NCBI GenBank assembly: GCA_017694765.1
Contig: JADIML010000266.1
Span: 1-13,506, forward strand
DNA from: Candidatus Scybalomonas excrementavium
GTDB lineage: Bacteria; Bacillota; Clostridia; Lachnospirales; Lachnospiraceae
Direction of reading: 5' to 3'
DNA length: 13,506 bases
The position numbers were made by a program, and so were the translations under genes. The notes under the pieces are model-generated. The model was not told the DNA's origin and made no database searches. It saw only the letters and a list, made by a program, of their open reading frames with translations. Positions within the stretch are counted from its first letter, which is position 1. The number at the start of each line of letters is the position of its first letter. This document shows positions 5,545-13,353 of this stretch, one piece after another.

Positions 5545-8169
5545 ATGGCAAAGAAAGATATGGAAAAACAAGGTATGGTTTCACCGGAAATTGTAGACAG
5601 CGTAGAGGCTTTAAAAGCAAGAATGGAAGAATTACGTCAGGCTCAAAGAGAGTTTGCAACATTTACACAAGAACAAGTAGATAAAATTTTCCATGCAGCA
5701 GCAACTGCAGCAAATAAAAATAGAATTCCTTTAGCAAAAATGGCTGTGGAAGAAACAGGCATGGGAATTGTTGAAGATAAAGTAATTAAAAATCACTATG
5801 CAGCAGAATACATTTACAATGCGTATAAAGATACAAAAACTTGTGGTGTAATTGAAGAAGATAAAGCATTTGGAATTAAGAAGATTGCAGAACCAATTGG
5901 TCTAATTGCAGCAGTTATCCCAACAACAAACCCAACATCCACAGCGATTTTCAAAACATTAATCGCTTTAAAAACTAGAAATGCAATTATTATTAGTCCA
6001 CATCCACGTGCAAAAGCCGCTACAATTGCAGCTGCTAAGATTGTAAGAGAAGCAGCAGAAGCAGCAGGCGCACCAAAAGGATTAATTAGTTGGATCGACG
6101 TTCCATCATTAGAATTAACAAATGAAGTTATGGCAAACGCGGACATCATTTTAGCAACAGGTGGTCCAGGAATGGTAAAAGCTGCTTACTCTTCTGGAAA
6201 ACCAGCATTAGGAGTAGGGGCAGGAAATACACCAGTTATTATTGATGAAACAGCAGATATTAAGATGGCAGTATCTTCTATCATCCACTCAAAAACTTTT
6301 GATAATGGTATGATTTGTGCATCTGAACAGTCTGTAACAGTATTAGAACCTATTTATAAAGAAGTTAAGAAAGAATTTGCAGATAGAGGATGTTATTTCT
6401 TAAAGAAAGATGAAATCGATAAAGTTCGTAAAACAATCTTAATCAACGGTGCATTAAATGCGAAGATTGTAGGTCAATCTGCTTATACAATTGCACAATT
6501 AGCAGGAGTTGAAGTTCCAGTTGATACTAAGATTTTAATTGGAGAAGTAGAATCTGTTGATATTTCAGAAGAATTTGCTCATGAAAAATTATCTCCAGTT
6601 CTTGCTATGTATAAAGCAAAAACATTTGATGAAGCAATTGAAAAGGCTGAACATTTAGTTGCAGATGGGGGATATGGACATACAGCATCTATCTATGTTA
6701 ATGTAAATGAAAAAGAAAAATTAGAAAAGCATGCAAATGCTATGAAAACTTGCCGTATCTTAGTAAATACACCAGCAGCACACGGTGGAATTGGTGATAT
6801 TTATAACTTTAAATTAGCACCATCTTTAACACTTGGTTGTGGTTCATGGGGTGGAAACTCTGTATCTGAAAACGTAGGTGTAAAACACTTAATTAATATT
6901 AAGACAGTTGCTGAGAGGAGAGAAAATATGCTTTGGTTTAGAGCACCTGAAAAGGTTTATTTCAAGAAAGGATGTCTTCCAGTAGCGCTTGATGAATTAA
7001 AAACAGTATTAGGAAAGAAAAGAGCATTTATCGTAACAGACTCTTTCTTATACATGAATGGATATACAAAACCAGTTACAGATAAATTAGATGAAATGGG
7101 AATTTCTTATGAAGTATTCTCTAACGTTCAACCAGATCCAACACTTGCAAATGCACAAGAAGGTGCTGCAGCAATGACAAGATTCCAACCAGATGTAATT
7201 ATTGCATTAGGTGGTGGTTCTGCTATGGATGCTGCTAAAATTATGTGGGTAATGTATGAACACCCAGAAGTAGATTTCCAAGATTTAGCAATGAGATTTA
7301 TGGATATTCGTAAGAGAGTATACACATTCCCTAAAATGGGTGAAAAAGCATACTTCGTAGCGATCCCAACTTCTTCAGGAACAGGTTCAGAAGTAACACC
7401 ATTTGCCGTTATTACTGACCAAGATACAGGAGTAAAATACCCATTAGCAGACTATGCTTTACTTCCAAATATGGCAATCGTTGATACAGATAATATGATG
7501 ACTCAGCCTAAAGGATTAACAAGTGCATCAGGGGTAGATGTTTTAACTCATGCATTAGAAGCATACGTTTCTATTTTAGCTTCTGACTATACAGATGGTT
7601 TAGCATTAAAAGCAATGAAAAATGTATTTGATTACTTACCAACTGCTTACAATGATGGTTCTAATGTAGAAGCAAGATCTAAAATGGCAGATGCTTCTTG
7701 TATGGCAGGTATGGCATTTGCGAATGCATTCTTAGGAGTATGCCACTCTATGGCACATAAATTAGGAGCATTCCATCATTTACCACACGGTATTGCAAAT
7801 GCATTATTAATCTCTTTAGTAGTAGAATACAATGCAAATGATTGCCCACCTAAGATGGGAACATTCTCTCAATATCAATATCCACATACAAAAGAACGTT
7901 ATGCAGAATGTGCACGTTTCTGTGGATTTGGTGGAAAGAATGATGATGAATCTGTTAAAAATTTAATTGAAAAAATCGAAGAATTAAAAGCTTCTGTTGG
8001 AGTGAAAAAATCAATTCAAGAATATGGAGTAGATGAAAAATACTTCTTAGAAACATTAGATGAAATGGTAGAGCAGGCATTTGATGATCAATGTACAGGT
8101 GCTAACCCAAGATATCCATTAATGAGCGAAATTAAAGACTTATATTTAAGAGCTTATTACGGAAAATAA
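5545..8169 (+). CDS. adhE: Bifunctional acetaldehyde-CoA / alcohol dehydrogenase
   Basis: An 874-residue fusion, full length for AdhE, that reduces acetyl-CoA to acetaldehyde and then to ethanol with two NADH, and assembles into spirosome filaments in characterised members. Residues 1 to about 450 are the aldehyde dehydrogenase half, with catalytic C258 in GMICASEQS and VGAGNTPV. The linker is RRENMLWFRAPEKVYF (from about 457). Residues from about 470 form the iron alcohol dehydrogenase: GGGSAMDAAK (556-565), TSSGTGSEVTPFAVI, and the metal ligands D665 and H669 (in GVDVLTHALEAY) plus H734 and H748 (in CHSMAHKLGAFHHLPHG). The ribosome binding site AGGAGAAG lies seven to eight bases before the ATG. 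It is a single-gene transcript with its own perfect promoter and Rex-like sites. All catalytic residues are intact, so it should be active. Confidence 0.98.
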   Translation: MAKKDMEKQGMVSPEIVDSVEALKARMEELRQAQREFATFTQEQVDKIFHAAATAANKNRIPLAKMAVEETGMGIVEDKVIKNHYAAEYIYNAYKDTKTCGVIEEDKAFGIKKIAEPIGLIAAVIPTTNPTSTAIFKTLIALKTRNAIIISPHPRAKAATIAAAKIVREAAEAAGAPKGLISWIDVPSLELTNEVMANADIILATGGPGMVKAAYSSGKPALGVGAGNTPVIIDETADIKMAVSSIIHSKTFDNGMICASEQSVTVLEPIYKEVKKEFADRGCYFLKKDEIDKVRKTILINGALNAKIVGQSAYTIAQLAGVEVPVDTKILIGEVESVDISEEFAHEKLSPVLAMYKAKTFDEAIEKAEHLVADGGYGHTASIYVNVNEKEKLEKHANAMKTCRILVNTPAAHGGIGDIYNFKLAPSLTLGCGSWGGNSVSENVGVKHLINIKTVAERRENMLWFRAPEKVYFKKGCLPVALDELKTVLGKKRAFIVTDSFLYMNGYTKPVTDKLDEMGISYEVFSNVQPDPTLANAQEGAAAMTRFQPDVIIALGGGSAMDAAKIMWVMYEHPEVDFQDLAMRFMDIRKRVYTFPKMGEKAYFVAIPTSSGTGSEVTPFAVITDQDTGVKYPLADYALLPNMAIVDTDNMMTQPKGLTSASGVDVLTHALEAYVSILASDYTDGLALKAMKNVFDYLPTAYNDGSNVEARSKMADASCMAGMAFANAFLGVCHSMAHKLGAFHHLPHGIANALLISLVVEYNANDCPPKMGTFSQYQYPHTKERYAECARFCGFGGKNDDESVKNLIEKIEELKASVGVKKSIQEYGVDEKYFLETLDEMVEQAFDDQCTGANPRYPLMSEIKDLYLRAYYGK

Positions 8170-8187
8170 TTTGGTCTTCTTTTTCAA

Positions 8188-8217
8188 CTCCATGTCAAGT
8201 TAATTCTTGGCATGGAG
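8188..8217 (+). other. 3'-UTR hairpin of adhE without a U tract
   Basis: CTCCATGTCAAG (8188-8199) pairs with CTTGGCATGGAG (8206-8217): 12 pairs, one of them G-U, with a six-base loop. No T run follows on either strand, so it is unlikely to terminate. Sitting 18 bases after the stop and before the true terminator, it could protect the transcript's 3' end. Confidence 0.6.
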
Positions 8218-8247
8218 GAATATAAATAAAATATTCTAATTTTATAT

Positions 8248-8293
8248 AAAAGGAGCGACTATGCTAAGGAATTAGTATAGGGCTTCTTTTTTT
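8248..8293 (+). terminator. Intrinsic terminator of adhE
   Basis: AAAAGGAGC (8248-8256) pairs with GCTTCTTTT (8282-8290), and inside it CTATGCTAA (8259-8267) pairs with TTAGTATAG (8272-8280) around a GGAA loop. Only a GA/G bulge separates the two helices. The T run 8287-8293 completes a strong terminator. Confidence 0.92.
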
Positions 8294-8718
8294 GTATTTG
8301 TTTATAATTTTCATTTTGTATATATTAAGATTATATTATTGGAAATCATGTATTGAATAGATTATATATCACACTAAAATAAATATAATATATTAATTTG
8401 TTTTGGTATATAAGAACACAAGGAATGGAAAATTGAGATTTAATAAATGAGATATGTATTTTGTGTTATGTTAGAAGAATATAGAATATCTAATGGGGGC
8501 TAATACTATTCATTCACAGTGTTTTTTTAGTTCTAAAGTTTTGCAGGCATAATAGAATTAATAGAAGTTCTAGCAGTTTCCCGAAAAAGGTGAGCAGTTT
8601 CTTTGTTATAACGTCCTTTTTATGCTTTCGAAAGTAAAGTAGTTAGCTTTGTAAGAGAAGCAGAGGAAATAATATTTAGAAGTTAGGAAAACGATGAAAA
8701 ACATTTCCTTTTTAGAGC
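8294..8718. other. Non-coding AT-rich stretch
   Basis: No supported gene. It contains a repeated AGCAGTTTC (8572-8580 and 8593-8601, 21 bases apart), a ten-base palindrome CTTTCGAAAG (8625-8634), and a short open + frame ending in a TAG near 8687 (ending VVSFVREAEEIIFRS) that may be a gene scrap. I see no promoter or RNA gene here. Confidence 0.4.
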
Positions 8719-8753
8719 AAAGAGCAGTTCTAACAAAGTAGGACTGCTCTTTT
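8719..8753 (+). terminator. Terminator-like hairpin facing the HD-GYP gene
   Basis: AAAGAGCAGTTCTA (8719-8732) pairs with TAGGACTGCTCTTT (8739-8752) over 14 positions with one G-U pair. The T tract lies on the + side (TTTT, then GCGGG and TTTTTT at 8759-8764). On the - strand, where it would end the HD-GYP transcript 14 bases after the stop, the tract is weak (TTTGCTC). It best fits a + strand terminator, though no + strand gene is visible before it, and may serve both. Confidence 0.55.
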
Positions 8754-8765
8754 GCGGGTTTTTTA

Positions 8766-10007
8766 TTATGAATTGTTCTTTGATTCCATAAAGTGCTTAT
8801 AATCATTTGTAATTTGTTCATACTGTTTTGTTTTATCATTTGCAACTTGCATAATATACTCATAAATTTCTTCTTTATGAGATAAGAACGTTTCACAAAC
8901 AGATGGACAAAGTTTTCCACTTTCGCACATCTCTGTTATAATCTCGCAAATTTTATCAAGAGAAAATGCTTTTTTATAGCTACGATCTTGTGATAAAGCA
9001 CTAATAACATCAGCTACTGCAACAATGCGTTCAGGAAGTGTTAAGTCATTTTCAAGGAGTTGATAAGGGTACCCTGTTCCATCTAAACGTTCATGATGAC
9101 GAATTGCAATTTTTAGAACTTCATCATCTACTCTATCTTTTAAAATCTTCTCAGTAAGAAGGGCATGTGACTCCATGATTTCCCAGTCTTCATGACTTAG
9201 CTTATCTGGAGATTCTAAAATGCGGTGTGGAATTGCAATTTTCCCCATATCATGTAGCATGGCACCTAAATGGATCTTTTGGCGAGTTTCCTCATCTAAG
9301 TTATAAATATTTGCTAAATAGTCACTGATTGCAGTTACAGTTGCACAATGAATCGCAGTGTAACGGCTACGGAAATCAAAAGAACTAATTAAAATATTTA
9401 AAAACGCAATTTGCTGTTCTTCTGTTAATTCCATATTTTCTAGATAGGACAACAAAGACTCTTGTATTTCTTCTTGAGATATTTCTGGTCTTGTGGCTAC
9501 ATAGTGTTTTATGGCATTTTTGATTTCAGGTTTATAGTGACCTGTAAGTTGTTCTAGATTTGGTTCTTTCTTACAAACTCGATAGAGATCAAGTTTATCA
9601 ATGACATAAATAAATGCAGATACATCTTTTAGTTTTTCAGAAATATCGATATTTGTTAATTTTCCATAAGGAGTATGATGATATTTGATAATTACATGAT
9701 ATTCAGGAAATGGACTAAAATATTTCATAAATAATGAACCATATTCTGAGTGAGAGAAGGCGCTATTTTCTTCTCCTGCGAGTAAATTTGAAATGGGTCT
9801 TTTTTCTAACATTCCAATATCGTGGAAAAGAGAAGACCAAGTAATTTTACAGATTTCTTCATATGTAAATCTAGAATCATTCTTTAGAAGAGACATCATA
9901 TCATATGCAACACGGGTAGAATGTCCTGCTAAAGATTCGTCCATATAATCGAGGGACGAGATAATCATATGCAATAAATTTTTGAATGTTATATTATTTT
10001 TTATCAT
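8766..10007 (-). CDS. Tandem HD / HD-GYP domain phosphodiesterase-type protein
   Basis: A 413-residue protein with no signal peptide or membrane segment. It has two HD domains. The first (about 20-145) has H29, H62-D63 (SSLFHDIGMLE), H86 and H110-H111 but no GYP signature. The second (about 215-375) is a full HD-GYP: H220, H252-D253 (GAMLHDMGKIAIP), H281 (MESHALLTEKIL), then HHERLDGTGYP (304-314). HD-GYP proteins hydrolyse cyclic dinucleotides, classically cyclic di-GMP, at a di- or tri-metal site. There is no receiver, PAS or GGDEF domain, so the first HD may be the sensory or structural partner. The ribosome binding site is poor (AGAGG eleven bases upstream) and TATAAT on the - strand ends only five bases before the ATG. 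It is a monocistronic gene facing adhE. The substrate is inferred from the family. Confidence 0.9.
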   Translation of the reverse strand: MIKNNITFKNLLHMIISSLDYMDESLAGHSTRVAYDMMSLLKNDSRFTYEEICKITWSSLFHDIGMLEKRPISNLLAGEENSAFSHSEYGSLFMKYFSPFPEYHVIIKYHHTPYGKLTNIDISEKLKDVSAFIYVIDKLDLYRVCKKEPNLEQLTGHYKPEIKNAIKHYVATRPEISQEEIQESLLSYLENMELTEEQQIAFLNILISSFDFRSRYTAIHCATVTAISDYLANIYNLDEETRQKIHLGAMLHDMGKIAIPHRILESPDKLSHEDWEIMESHALLTEKILKDRVDDEVLKIAIRHHERLDGTGYPYQLLENDLTLPERIVAVADVISALSQDRSYKKAFSLDKICEIITEMCESGKLCPSVCETFLSHKEEIYEYIMQVANDKTKQYEQITNDYKHFMESKNNS

Positions 10008-10344
10008 TATTTATTATACCTCTAATCTAATCATTATTAATAGAATAAGTGAAAATTATAAATGTAAAATATTTCCTTTTCTAAAAAGCACTAACTCATT
10101 ATATTATGAAGGGGATTTATGGAAAAAGCAAGTACTTTTTTTATTTTCTTTTTTGATTCATCAGGAATATGAAAAATGTATTGTAGATTACAGTAGAATA
10201 TAGAAAAAATAAAAGTTTAAATAGATATTTTATAATAGAAGGAAAAAAATAAGTAGTATTCTTATAGATACTTTATAAACTGAAAAAGAAAGTGAAGAGA
10301 GAAGGAGAGGAAAGTTATAAAATATGATTTCACAAGCATTATAG
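10008..10344. other. Non-coding stretch upstream of the HD-GYP gene
   Basis: No supported gene. The - strand TATAAT at 10015-10020 is a likely -10 element for the HD-GYP gene, without a recognisable -35. A tiny ORF with AAGGGG before an ATG near 10118 encodes only 17 residues and is not credible. Codons leading into the fragment at 10345 are in frame with it back to about 10279 but carry stops (TAA, and TAG at 10342-10344). Confidence 0.4.
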
Positions 10345-10554
10345 ATAGAAGAGGAAAATGGCATTGATGAGGTGAAAAAGAAAGTATGGGAAGTTGGAGG
10401 AGCTGTACAAAATGGAAGAATATTTTATATAGATTATGCAATTCGTACGAATCTAGCAGTACCACTTTCTAGAGTAAGAGAAGCCTTTTAGAGATTAAAA
10501 AACCATGTATTTTGTGAGAGTGATGGAATCCAAAAAAGATTCAAAGGACAATAA
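10345..10554 (+). pseudogene. Decayed gene fragment with in-frame stop
   Basis: One frame reads protein-like sequence for 69 codons: IEEENGIDEVKKKVWEVGG, then AVQNGRIFYIDYAIRTNLAV, then PLSRVREAF, a TAG at 10489-10491, then RLKNHVFCESDGIQKRFKGQ and a TAA at 10552. The sequence continues sensibly after the TAG, so a single sense-to-stop change (such as TGG to TAG) is likely. A second TAG lies just before (10342). No start or ribosome binding site is seen. I do not recognise the family. A strong terminator 15 bases after the final stop supports a former real gene. Confidence 0.55.
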
Positions 10555-10568
10555 AATAATAGCTATAG

Positions 10569-10609
10569 AAAAATCCAGGTAATAAAAGAAAGTTATTATC
10601 TGGATTTTT
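10569..10609 (+). terminator. Bidirectional intrinsic terminator
   Basis: AAAAATCCAGGTAATAA (10569-10585) pairs over all 17 positions with TTATTATCTGGATTTTT (10593-10609), with one G-U pair and a seven-base loop. A and T runs at its two ends allow action on both strands. It follows the decayed fragment. Confidence 0.88.
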
Positions 10610-10732
10610 CGTTTACATAAAGACAATAATATATCTTTCCAAAATGGATCAATTAATAGATAAATAAAACAGAAAAAATAACAAATTACATTTCAAAATG
10701 AACTATTAATTTTTTTAGTTATTTTTCTGATT

Positions 10733-10774
10733 TTATAACCTAATTTGGGTTATAAGGTTCTGTTTTTGGGTTAT
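10733..10774. promoter_or_regulatory. Dyad plus phased direct repeat upstream of the cas operon
   Basis: TTATAACC (10733-10740) and GGTTATAA (10748-10755) form a perfect 8-bp inverted repeat around TAATTTG. The right half's GGGTTAT (10747-10753) recurs at 10768-10774, exactly 21 bases on, that is two helical turns. There is no T run of terminator type directly after the stem. It is about 100 bases upstream of the candidate cas promoter. The layout suits a dimeric regulator binding cooperatively; no regulator gene is adjacent. Confidence 0.45.
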
Positions 10775-10856
10775 TCCATTATAGAGGAAGTAAGAGAAGA
10801 AATCAAGAAAAAAATAGTTAATACATATACAAAAAAAATAACATGGTTAAAAAATG

Positions 10857-10885
10857 TTGACATGAAGATTTTATTATGATAAAGT
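10857..10885 (+). promoter_or_regulatory. Candidate promoter of the cas operon
   Basis: A perfect TTGACA (10857-10862) is followed after 17 bases by TAAAGT (10880-10885), a four-of-six -10. GATAAA at 10878 is an alternative at 15 bases. Transcription would start about 28 bases before cas6. No better pair is seen between 10620 and 10919. Confidence 0.45.
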
Positions 10886-10918
10886 AAGGTCAAACAAATA
10901 ATAGAAAGGGGGAAAATT

Positions 10919-11641
10919 ATGATTCAGTTAAAGTTAGTATTTGAATTAGAAAATACAATATTACCATTAGAAATGGAACGAGTTATAGTAAGCTTTTTGA
11001 AAGCAACTATACAAAATTATTCAAATGATATGTTTGAACGTTTATATAGCAAAAAGCGTTCTATTATGAAAACATATACATTTTCTAAATATTTACCAGA
11101 TGCAACGTTTTGCAATCAGACAATACAGTTATCCCAAAATCGTTTTGTAGTCTTTTTTTCAGATTCTAATTTTGCACAGCTTTTAGAATTTTATAATGCT
11201 TTTGTTGGAATGCGATTAAAAAAATATCCAATGGAACATAATTCTATGAAGTTGATTCAAATAGTGACACAGAAGAGACATGAGATTGCAGATAATGAAA
11301 TCGTTGTGAAGATGCAAAGTCCTTTGATTGTAAGAAGACATGATGGAAAAACAAATAAAGATCAGTATTATTGTTTTCATCAAGAGGAATTTTCAGAGGT
11401 TGTGAAAGAAAATGTGGTGTTTTTTGTGAATCAAGTAATGCCAGAGCTATCTATGGAAGGATTTTCTATTGTACCAGTGAAAGGTAAGAAAGTAGTCGTA
11501 CCAAATTTTGGGACAAAGATTGATGGAAATCTAGGTATTTATAAAATTACTGGTTCCAAAGAGTTGTTAAATATATTGTATCTAGCAGGTATTGGGGCGC
11601 GTCGTAGTTCAGGAAATGGTAAGTTTGAGTTACTGTGGTAA
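10919..11641 (+). CDS. cas6: CRISPR-associated endoribonuclease Cas6
   Basis: A 240-residue Cas6, the nuclease that cuts pre-crRNA within the repeat. The diagnostic part is the C-terminal glycine-rich loop, LYLAGIGARRSSGNGKFELL (220-239), with GxG at 224-226 and 232-234. TYTFSKYLP (52-60) is the first-RAMP-domain motif. The histidine usually found shortly before that motif is absent: the position is occupied by RLYSKK (Y43), and the first histidine of the protein is H107. The RNA cut may therefore use tyrosine/lysine or be slow. AGGGGG lies six bases before the ATG. It is the first gene of the cas operon, 23 bases before cas8. Confidence 0.92.
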   Translation: MIQLKLVFELENTILPLEMERVIVSFLKATIQNYSNDMFERLYSKKRSIMKTYTFSKYLPDATFCNQTIQLSQNRFVVFFSDSNFAQLLEFYNAFVGMRLKKYPMEHNSMKLIQIVTQKRHEIADNEIVVKMQSPLIVRRHDGKTNKDQYYCFHQEEFSEVVKENVVFFVNQVMPELSMEGFSIVPVKGKKVVVPNFGTKIDGNLGIYKITGSKELLNILYLAGIGARRSSGNGKFELLW

Positions 11642-11664
11642 GAAAATAGGAAAGGAGGGATAAA

Positions 11665-13332
11665 ATGGAGCGAATCGATATAACAATAGGTGATTTTAGA
11701 AAAAATGCTGGTATTGTTGGAATGAACTATTTATTAAAAGAAAGTACGGCAGCAGAAGATGTAGATTATGGGATTTCAGAAGATGGGAATAGTCTTTGGA
11801 TCGCTGTAGAATTTGCTCTTAAACAAGATTGGACAGAACTTTATTTTAAAACTTTTGTAAAAAGGCTTGGAGCAACTACCACTTATCAAAGAACTATGGA
11901 TAAAATCAAAAATTTACTTGAGAAATTACAATTAGACACATGGAAAGTAGATAAAGAAACAAAAGAAGACTTAAAATTCATTAATGATAAGTTATTATCG
12001 AATAGTTACCAATCTGGTTTCCAAAATATAAAAAATGACATTCAAAATCCTGAAGTTTATGAACAGTTAAAAAAGGAAAAACTAAAGGATAAGATGGAGA
12101 GAGAAGAATTGATTGCTAGGCTAGAGAAGTTACAAGAATTTTTAGCTCAAGATCTTTGTGAAGAAACTTTTAGTATGAAAAGTTTGTTGTATACATATAT
12201 TAATCGCTTTTGGGATGGAAAAAGTTTTTTATTAAGAGCCAATGCTAAGAAAGAGATGAGAGAAACGTTTACAAGAGATTTTACAGAACCGTTTCTTAAA
12301 TATTTGGAAACCGACCATACAAAGGCAAAGGATAGTTGTATTGACTGTGGTTATCCAGTAAACCCAAAAGAGAAAGTTTCAATTGCTTTTATGACAGAAT
12401 GTGCTGATGATTTAGTAAGAAAAAAATCAGCTTTTTGGAATGGGAAAGTAGATGCCTATCTATGTCCAGTCTGTGCTTTTGTCTATGCAGTAAGCCCATT
12501 AGGATTTCAAGTATATGGCAATCATTTTGTCTTCTTAAATACATCAGATACAATTGAACAGTTATTAGATAGTAACTGTAAGGAACAGATAAATTCTAAT
12601 AAACAGGGTGAAAATGAGACATATTCTTCTTGGATGAGCAAAATGATAGGAGAAGTTTTAAAAGAAAAGTCCAAACAGATAACAAATTTACCAATTATTA
12701 TTAAAGGAATTGATAATGAGACAAGTTATCAATTCCAAATTATCCAAAATGATGTAATAGAACTGTTAGGAAATGATTTTATAAGGAAACCATTAGAAAA
12801 ATTACAAGCTTATCCTAATGTTAAAGTAAAAAATGAATTTTGGAATGTATATGAAAAGACAGTATGGAATATTTTAAGATATCAAAACCAGTACCAGTTG
12901 ATTAATTGCTTATTAAAAGAAAGTCTTGATAATAATGGGTTACTATATAGTGTATTTTGGATACAAGAAGTTCAAAAATATGTAAATCTTGTAAGAAAAT
13001 ATAGCGAAAAGGAAGAGGTGAAGCAAATGGCAAAAGTATCGTATTTTATGGCTAAAGATGGGAATCAATTAAGAAAAGATTTAATGAATAGTAAAAATGC
13101 TACAAGTGATGAATGTTTACGAGGGACAATTTATCAATTGTTAAATGCACTATCTGTAAAAAATAAAGAGAGGTTTTTTGATATTGTTTTACGTTTATAC
13201 TGTGGAATTAATAAGCAAGTTCCAACTAAATTTTTTGAGATGATTGAAGAACAAGAGAAGTTTTTAGACTATGGTTATGCTTTTGTAATAGGGTTAAAAG
13301 GCGGATTCTATGAAAAAGATAATGAGAATTAA
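11665..13332 (+). CDS. cas8b1: Type I-B Cascade large subunit Cas8b1/Cst1
   Basis: A 555-residue protein of the Cst1 (CXXC-CXXC) family, the large subunit of the type I-B Cascade that recognises the PAM and target DNA. The hallmark zinc-finger pairs are C225-x-x-C228 (CIDCGYPVNP) and C267-x-x-C270 (AYLCPVCAFVYAVSPLGFQV). The N-terminus IDITIGDFRKNAGIVGMNYL is also typical. Residues from about 420 are helix-rich. AGGAGG (11653-11658) precedes the ATG by six bases. It lies between cas6 and cas7 with gaps of 23 and 21 bases, in the usual Tneap-type order. Confidence 0.92.
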   Translation: MERIDITIGDFRKNAGIVGMNYLLKESTAAEDVDYGISEDGNSLWIAVEFALKQDWTELYFKTFVKRLGATTTYQRTMDKIKNLLEKLQLDTWKVDKETKEDLKFINDKLLSNSYQSGFQNIKNDIQNPEVYEQLKKEKLKDKMEREELIARLEKLQEFLAQDLCEETFSMKSLLYTYINRFWDGKSFLLRANAKKEMRETFTRDFTEPFLKYLETDHTKAKDSCIDCGYPVNPKEKVSIAFMTECADDLVRKKSAFWNGKVDAYLCPVCAFVYAVSPLGFQVYGNHFVFLNTSDTIEQLLDSNCKEQINSNKQGENETYSSWMSKMIGEVLKEKSKQITNLPIIIKGIDNETSYQFQIIQNDVIELLGNDFIRKPLEKLQAYPNVKVKNEFWNVYEKTVWNILRYQNQYQLINCLLKESLDNNGLLYSVFWIQEVQKYVNLVRKYSEKEEVKQMAKVSYFMAKDGNQLRKDLMNSKNATSDECLRGTIYQLLNALSVKNKERFFDIVLRLYCGINKQVPTKFFEMIEEQEKFLDYGYAFVIGLKGGFYEKDNEN

Positions 13333-13353
13333 TGTGAAGGAGGAGACAAAATC

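Noticed and set aside
5814..6149. 111-residue open frame antisense to adhE
   Set aside because: Shadow of adhE codon bias; no ribosome binding site or recognisable motif.
8606..8920. 104-residue open frame on the - strand
   Set aside because: Overlaps the HD-GYP gene in another frame and crosses the hairpin at 8719-8752.
9982..10203. 73-residue open frame on the + strand
   Set aside because: Starts antisense within the HD-GYP gene, rich in Ile/Phe/Asn from AT-rich DNA, no ribosome binding site.
10489..10491. Recoded UAG (readthrough) in the fragment at 10345-10554
   Set aside because: There is no start or ribosome binding site and a second stop lies just upstream, so decay is simpler.
10569..10774. 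Palindromes before cas6 as CRISPR repeats or a leader
   Set aside because: No unit of about 30 bases recurs with spacers anywhere in the window; the first palindrome is a terminator and the second a dyad. Any array must lie outside.
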